Source: Solenopsis invicta | Taxonomy: Eukaryota; Arthropoda; Insecta; Hymenoptera; Formicidae | Length of the DNA stretch: 64,000 nt | Direction of reading: 5' to 3' | NCBI RefSeq assembly: GCF_016802725.1 | Contig: NC_052665.1 | Location: 15,010,501 to 15,074,500 of the forward strand | Part shown: positions 59,416 through 64,000 of the stretch, in pieces | Position numbering within the stretch: position 1 is the first letter of the stretch | How the letters are laid out: the number at the start of each line of letters is the position of its first letter | Program-made: the position numbers and the translations under genes | Notes under the pieces: generated by a model | Told to the model about the DNA's origin: nothing | Database searches by the model: none | Seen by the model: the letters and a program-made list of their open reading frames with translations, nothing else

Positions 59416-60073
59416 ATTTCCCTGGACCTGCCTCGGTGGGCAACCCCCCGCGGATAGCCCCGTCTCACAGTCGCGTCGTTGCGGACAGCCGATACCGTGC
59501 GGCCATATTGGTGCAGCCAGGTGCAGCAGTGCCGTCGGCGCGCAGCCGCAGCCGGCCCGGCGCTGTCGTCGCTTCAGCGACCAACTTCAGGGCGTCACCG
59601 ATCGAATTGCGCGTTCGTCGATTTTGTTTTTCAATAATTATAAATTAATTTTTACATAATTTTCTAATACACAATTTTACAAATGTATCGGTTTTATACA
59701 TGACTTCAAAGATTCGTTATCCCGTGCCTAAAAAACTTTTGAAATTGATCGTAGAAAAGTTACAGAAAAAGAGAAACGCGTTGGCGGCCAACCGTGACGC
59801 CGATTGCAGATTGCGAAATCTCGTTGTCCTCGCGTTCATATCAATGCGCCTTCAACTCCTCTCTATCCCGTCCCACTTGCTCACGCGCCGTGCAATCGCG
59901 CCTGCACGCCAATCGCAATAATGATCGCAATTCTTTTCGCTGCTTTCCGCGAAGAGATTCGCGCACTCGGTGCCGGCTAGAAGAACAATGGCGTACGACG
60001 CGAACATTTCAAGCGCTCTGAAGTCAGAGGATGAAATTAATAAGCTTCGTACTTCGTTCCTAAACGAACATAA

Positions 60074-60172
60074 GCGAGTTTATTAATTTATCGATTGATC
60101 AATCGCATTATATCAACTTTGCTCTGTAAAAGCTGCATTTGCGCATATAATGCAATCAATCGATGAATATTC
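60074..60172. repeat. Repeat family E, copy 2
   Basis: GCGAGTTTATTAATTTATCG, ATCGATTGAT, AGCTGCATTTGCGCAT and a terminal inverted TGCAATCAATCGATGAAT match the block order of 6933-7050. Confidence 0.55.
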
Positions 60173-60511
60173 AATTAGTTAATATTGGCTAAAAAATTCG
60201 TCTCTCTTTGAATTTTACAGAATTTAGACATGCAAGAGCTTTCAGCGATGCCTTCAACATAATTCTAAAAGCAAATAACGAATGATAACTCTTACCCAGA
60301 CAGCATACAATACGAGTATAAGCTGTTTAATGTAACTTCTTTAATTAATTTAAATAATTGCTAAAGTTTAAAGTAATAATCACACCAAGCGACCAATAAT
60401 CGAACTAAAATGGGTAACTTAAAGTAGAAAAAAATCTGGATATTTACTTTATCTCGAAGCATGACGTATGTTGTATATACATACGCATTCACCGTCATCT
60501 CTTTCGTGTTT

Positions 60512-60566
60512 GAAGTTAGGCGCGCATGTGACGCTCTCGGCTCTCGGCACAAACGCGCCTAACTTC
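60512..60566. repeat. Perfect 13-bp inverted repeat upstream of Atg7
   Basis: GAAGTTAGGCGCG (60512-60524) and CGCGCCTAACTTC (60554-60566) are exact reverse complements around a 29-base spacer. Confidence 0.8.
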
Positions 60567-61535
60567 AGGCACATGCAACGAACACAACAGCGACGCGACA
60601 GTCGACAATCGTCTTTGTTTACTATTCTTGTTTCTATCTACTATTCGCTTTCATAATTATAATTATAATTATAGCGATTATAATTGTTGCCAACAATTAC
60701 TCCGTATGAATCTGATACGCGTGTGTTAATCGGCGTTAATTTGCAGTCTGAAGAAAGAGAAACAAATAAATGTATGTGTATATTTACTATTTTGAAAGTG
60801 CATGACGCATTGTCAAAACAACTAGGTGTGCTAAATTTTTTTACAACTTAAGAAATTGCGTTTCAAAAAAACATAGATATAATTATGTAGAAAATAACTC
60901 AAGTATAGCAATTAAACTGGCGTCGAATGACATCTTAACCCTCTGCAGACAACTCTGTTTTTCCACTGTTTAGTCAGACTACTTGGGTCACTGGCAAATG
61001 GCTGTGTATTTTTTTAAGAGTTTTTGGACTCTAAAAAATCTGAAAAAATTCTGATATATTTTAATACTTAGGAATATGACTATACAATTATATGATTTAA
61101 AATGGTTCTTATTATAAAGGTATAATCAGCAAAATCAAAAAATTATCTGGTTCAACATGATTCAAATCAGTTTGTGAAAAGTTAATAATATATTTTAATG
61201 ACATCTCTAATGTCAATAACGCATCACTGAAACAACATTTGACATAATTTGTTATTTGAGTCATTTATACATCTTAATTATATGTTAGTTTCCAAACGTA
61301 CTATGATACGATTAATTTAAACTTGTTGCATTATACATTATCAATATCTTTTTCTATGATGTTTGATTATTAAATGTCAAAAAGATATATGTTTTCTAGA
61401 ATAATCTTGTACACCTTTTAACATGTCTGTGGAATCTTATCTTTATGCAGAAGCATTTGTATTGCTATTATTTTTTCTTACAATATATTTATTATATTCT
61501 CTTATTTTTTAAATTTAGATTATTAATTTTTGAAG

Positions 61536-64000
61536 ATGTCTGAGGTAATAAGGTTTACAAAATTGAAAACAACAACAAACCCAACATTCTGGGCAAAATT
61601 TGCAGAATTAAAAATAGACAAATTGAAACTAGATGAGAAATCCAAGATACATTTATGGGGAAGTTTTTCGCTTCAACCGATGGATGAGGGAAGAACTAAT
61701 CCATTAACGCTCGATTGTACATCATTTAATGAGTAAGTATTATTCAAGCCTAAAAGAATTTGTTTTTTTTTATAGGAAATAGACCAAACTATTTTTCACG
61801 ATTTTCATTTGTACAACAGTAGTCATTTCAATGACACACTAATAACATATAAATTCTATGTCAGTGTAATAAACAGGATAAGCTCCATTTAGATGAGTTT
61901 CAGAAATCTGGAGACAACTTCTCACAATGACGGCGTAGCTTGTTATGGGTATATGATTAACATGAATACCTATGAGGCATTTAGACAGATTAATCCTGAG
62001 AAGTTTATTGATGCTATGGGCAGATGTATTGTCGATAGTATCAGAGACGGCACAGCTCTACAGGAGCCCTGGCGGCTGTCCATGTTCTTAACATTTGCAT
62101 ACTCAGATCTCAAGAAGTATAAGTTTCATTATTGGGTTGCACATCCAGCTCCTTTCTCATTACCGGAAATTTTGTCGATCGCACCGACGAAATTTGTTTC
62201 CGGCGAATTGACATCCAGTCAAGTAGATAAATTACACACAAGCTTTCTTCAGTTGGATGCAAGATCGAGAAACTTTTTTACAGTTTTTGTTTCTGGAAAG
62301 GATGATTTAAATGTTGATAATTTATCGAAGGGAGTGGAATATATGAAATTAAGCGTTAGCGATAAGGGAGATTCACAGCAGGTACAATTTGATGAATTTA
62401 TGCTATTATCTTTTATTTTTATATTATATATAGTAAAAGACATTATTATATAACTTAAATTGAAAATCTATATTTAATAGGCAAAGAATGAGGTCTACTT
62501 TGCATTTTATGATCCTTGTGTAAGTGCAGAACCTGGATGGCCCTTGCGAAACCTTCTGTGCCTATTATTGTGGCATTGCCCTGCATACTGCTTTACACAC
62601 GATATCAAAGTTTTGTCTATAAGAAGTGATAAAGTGCAAACTGCAGTTATATTTACACTAAGAATCAAAACAGATAAAGACGTGGAAGCTATGAAAGAAA
62701 CAATTTTTGAAGGGCATTTAGTAGGATGGGAAGTTAACGTAAACGGGAAAATGGGTCCTAATATTGCAGATTTATCTAACATCATGGATCCTATTAAGTA
62801 AGTTCGAGTTGATCAAATCAATTAACAACAATTTCTATATACGGAAATTTACGAGTGCTATTTATATTTCTATATTATGTCAGACTATCAGACAGAGCGA
62901 TCAATTTAAATCTGAAATTGATGAAATGGCGCCTTGTCCCTGATCTAGATTTGGAAAAGATCAGTGGTCTACGATGCCTTCTATTGGGTGCCGGTACACT
63001 CGGATGTTCCGTGGCGAGAGTACTTCTTGGTTGGGGTATTAATAATATGACCCTCGTAGATAATTCTACTGTATCTCATAGCAATACAGTGCGCCAGAGT
63101 CTGTATACGCATGAGGACGCGGTGCAACGTCGGCATAAAGTGCACGCCGCAAAAGACGCTTTACTCAGAATACGCCCTAGCATGGCAAGTATCTATTAAA
63201 CTTAAAAAAACGATATTTCAATGAAGAAAACAGTTATTAATAAAATCACTTATGGCGTTGCAGAATGTGGAAGGTGTGATTTTGCATATTCCTATGCCCG
63301 GCCATGTAGTCGGCCCAAGTATGATGGAATCGACTAGGGAGGCTGTAAGCAAGTTGCAAGAACTCGTGAATAGTCACGACGTAGTGTTCTTGCTTTTGGA
63401 TTCGCGTGAGGCGAGATGGTTGCCGACCCTGTTGTGCGCCGCAACGAATAAAATAGCTATCAACGCTGCTTTAGGTTTTGATTCGTACACAGTACAACGG
63501 CACGGCACGCGCGATACTCTTTCTAATTCCATTTCGCCGAATTTAACAGTGCAGAATCCCGCAGGGCATGATCTCGGATGTTACTTCTGCAACGATGTAA
63601 CGCAACCTGGAAACGTGAGTACATATTTTATTTTAATATCTCATCCTGGAAAAGATTTATAACATAAATCAACTTACAAATTAATTTTTTTAAATGATAC
63701 GTTTTAGTCTTATAATCGCTATTTTCATTTTTATTCTAGTCACAAACTGATAGAACGCTCGATCAGCAATGTACTGTAAGTCGACCGGGTTTGTCGCAAA
63801 TTGCCGCTGGTTTGGCAGTCGAATTACTCATGGCGGTAACGCAACATTCTCAAGGGTGAGCTGAATTCAAAAATAAGCTGGAAATATTAAAGATTATGGA
63901 TAATATAACTTTAATAACATTTAATTTATTTTTACTTCCATATATAGATCTGATTTAATCTAATATTATAATTTTCAGAATTTTAGCTAGAGCCCTTATG
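61536..64000 (+). CDS. Atg7: Atg7, ubiquitin-like-modifier E1 enzyme (truncated by window end)
   Basis: Exons 61536-61732, 61904-62381, 62481-62797, 62884-63184, 63264-63614, 63740-63855 and 63979-64000 (continuing) give the first 594 residues. Atg7 activates Atg8 and Atg12 for autophagosome growth. The N-terminal domain (about 1-310) recruits Atg3/Atg10 and has PGWPLRN. The ThiF/E1 adenylation domain has the ATP-binding GAGTLG (366-371) followed by LVDNSTVSHSN, IPMPGH, VFLLLDSREARWLP and INAALGFDS. The zinc-type GCYFCND is present. The catalytic Cys is in DRTLDQQCTVSRPG at about residue 559 (human 572). The intron after exon 4 starts GCAAGT, not GT; reading frame and family alignment both require it. 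The C-terminal homodimer region and Atg8-binding tail lie beyond the window. The start ATG is the first in frame; the earlier codon is TTG. Confidence 0.97.

Larger units (their letters stand above)
59416..61535. other. Head-to-head region between GAK and Atg7
   Basis: The GAK side (to about 60.0 kb) is CpG-rich. It then turns AT-rich and contains family E copy 2 (60074-60172) and an inverted repeat (60512-60566). A weak acceptor-like AAATTTAG just before the Atg7 start (near 61519) allows for a noncoding Atg7 first exon farther left. No coding exon is supported. Confidence 0.4.

Noticed and set aside
63185..63200. GT donor at GCAA|GTATCT for the Atg7 exon
   Set aside because: Leaves phase 1, which does not fit the frame 0 start of the next exon at 63264; the GC donor gives a clean family alignment.
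1..64000. tRNA/rRNA genes, CRISPR arrays, bacterial contamination, viral genes
   Set aside because: No T-loop consensus with a paired acceptor stem was noticed, no regular spacer-repeat array, and no prokaryotic gene density; the reading is by eye, so a missed tRNA is possible.

Overview
The window is nuclear DNA from an insect. Protein genes carry many short GT-AG introns, AT-rich intergenic DNA alternates with CpG-rich promoter-like islands, and the gene set is animal (Keap1, NMDA receptor, GIPC, auxilin/GAK, Atg7). The protein style and the abundance of short terminal-inverted-repeat elements suggest a hymenopteran, probably an ant; this is inference. I see no bacterial operon, CRISPR array or viral gene.

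Layout. 0.58-3.4 kb (+): ABCG5-like half transporter. 4.0-6.6 kb (-): mitochondrial succinyl-CoA:3-ketoacid CoA transferase (OXCT1/SCOT), convergent with the transporter. 9.9-13.2 kb (-): GIPC/kermit PDZ adaptor. 13.2-23.8 kb: a long gene-poor tract with several mobile elements. 23.8-25.1 kb (-): glucoside xylosyltransferase (GXYLT/shams). 26.8-28.5 kb (-): small TOG-domain protein related to TOGARAM/crescerin. 29.4-32.9 kb (-), with a probable noncoding exon at 33.3 kb: Keap1. 33.9-45.4 kb: a second repeat-rich tract. 45.4-50.8 kb (-), with a probable noncoding exon at 51.5 kb: Nmdar2. 53.3-59.4 kb (-): GAK/auxilin. 61.5 kb to the window end (+): Atg7, cut off by the end, head-to-head with GAK.

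For seven of the genes the coding exons join in frame from a start codon to a stop codon using sequence-visible splice sites; for Atg7 they join in frame to the window end. The exon arithmetic was checked at every junction. The one less certain model is the 5' end of the TOG gene. Predicted lengths are close to the families' usual ones (Keap1 623 aa, OXCT1 537 aa, GIPC 355 aa, GAK 1182 aa).

The genes do not form a pathway. Keap1 (oxidative stress), Atg7 (autophagy) and OXCT1 (ketone use) are loosely linked in metabolism, but nothing suggests co-regulation. The most unusual material is the non-coding part: at least six families of short, non-autonomous, inverted-repeat elements, several nested in each other, plus a near-perfect 47-bp-arm hairpin. 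No wholly new system was found. The best leads are these element families, the degenerate ATPase of the ABCG5-like protein, residue substitutions in Keap1 and Nmdar2, and a GC-AG intron in Atg7.
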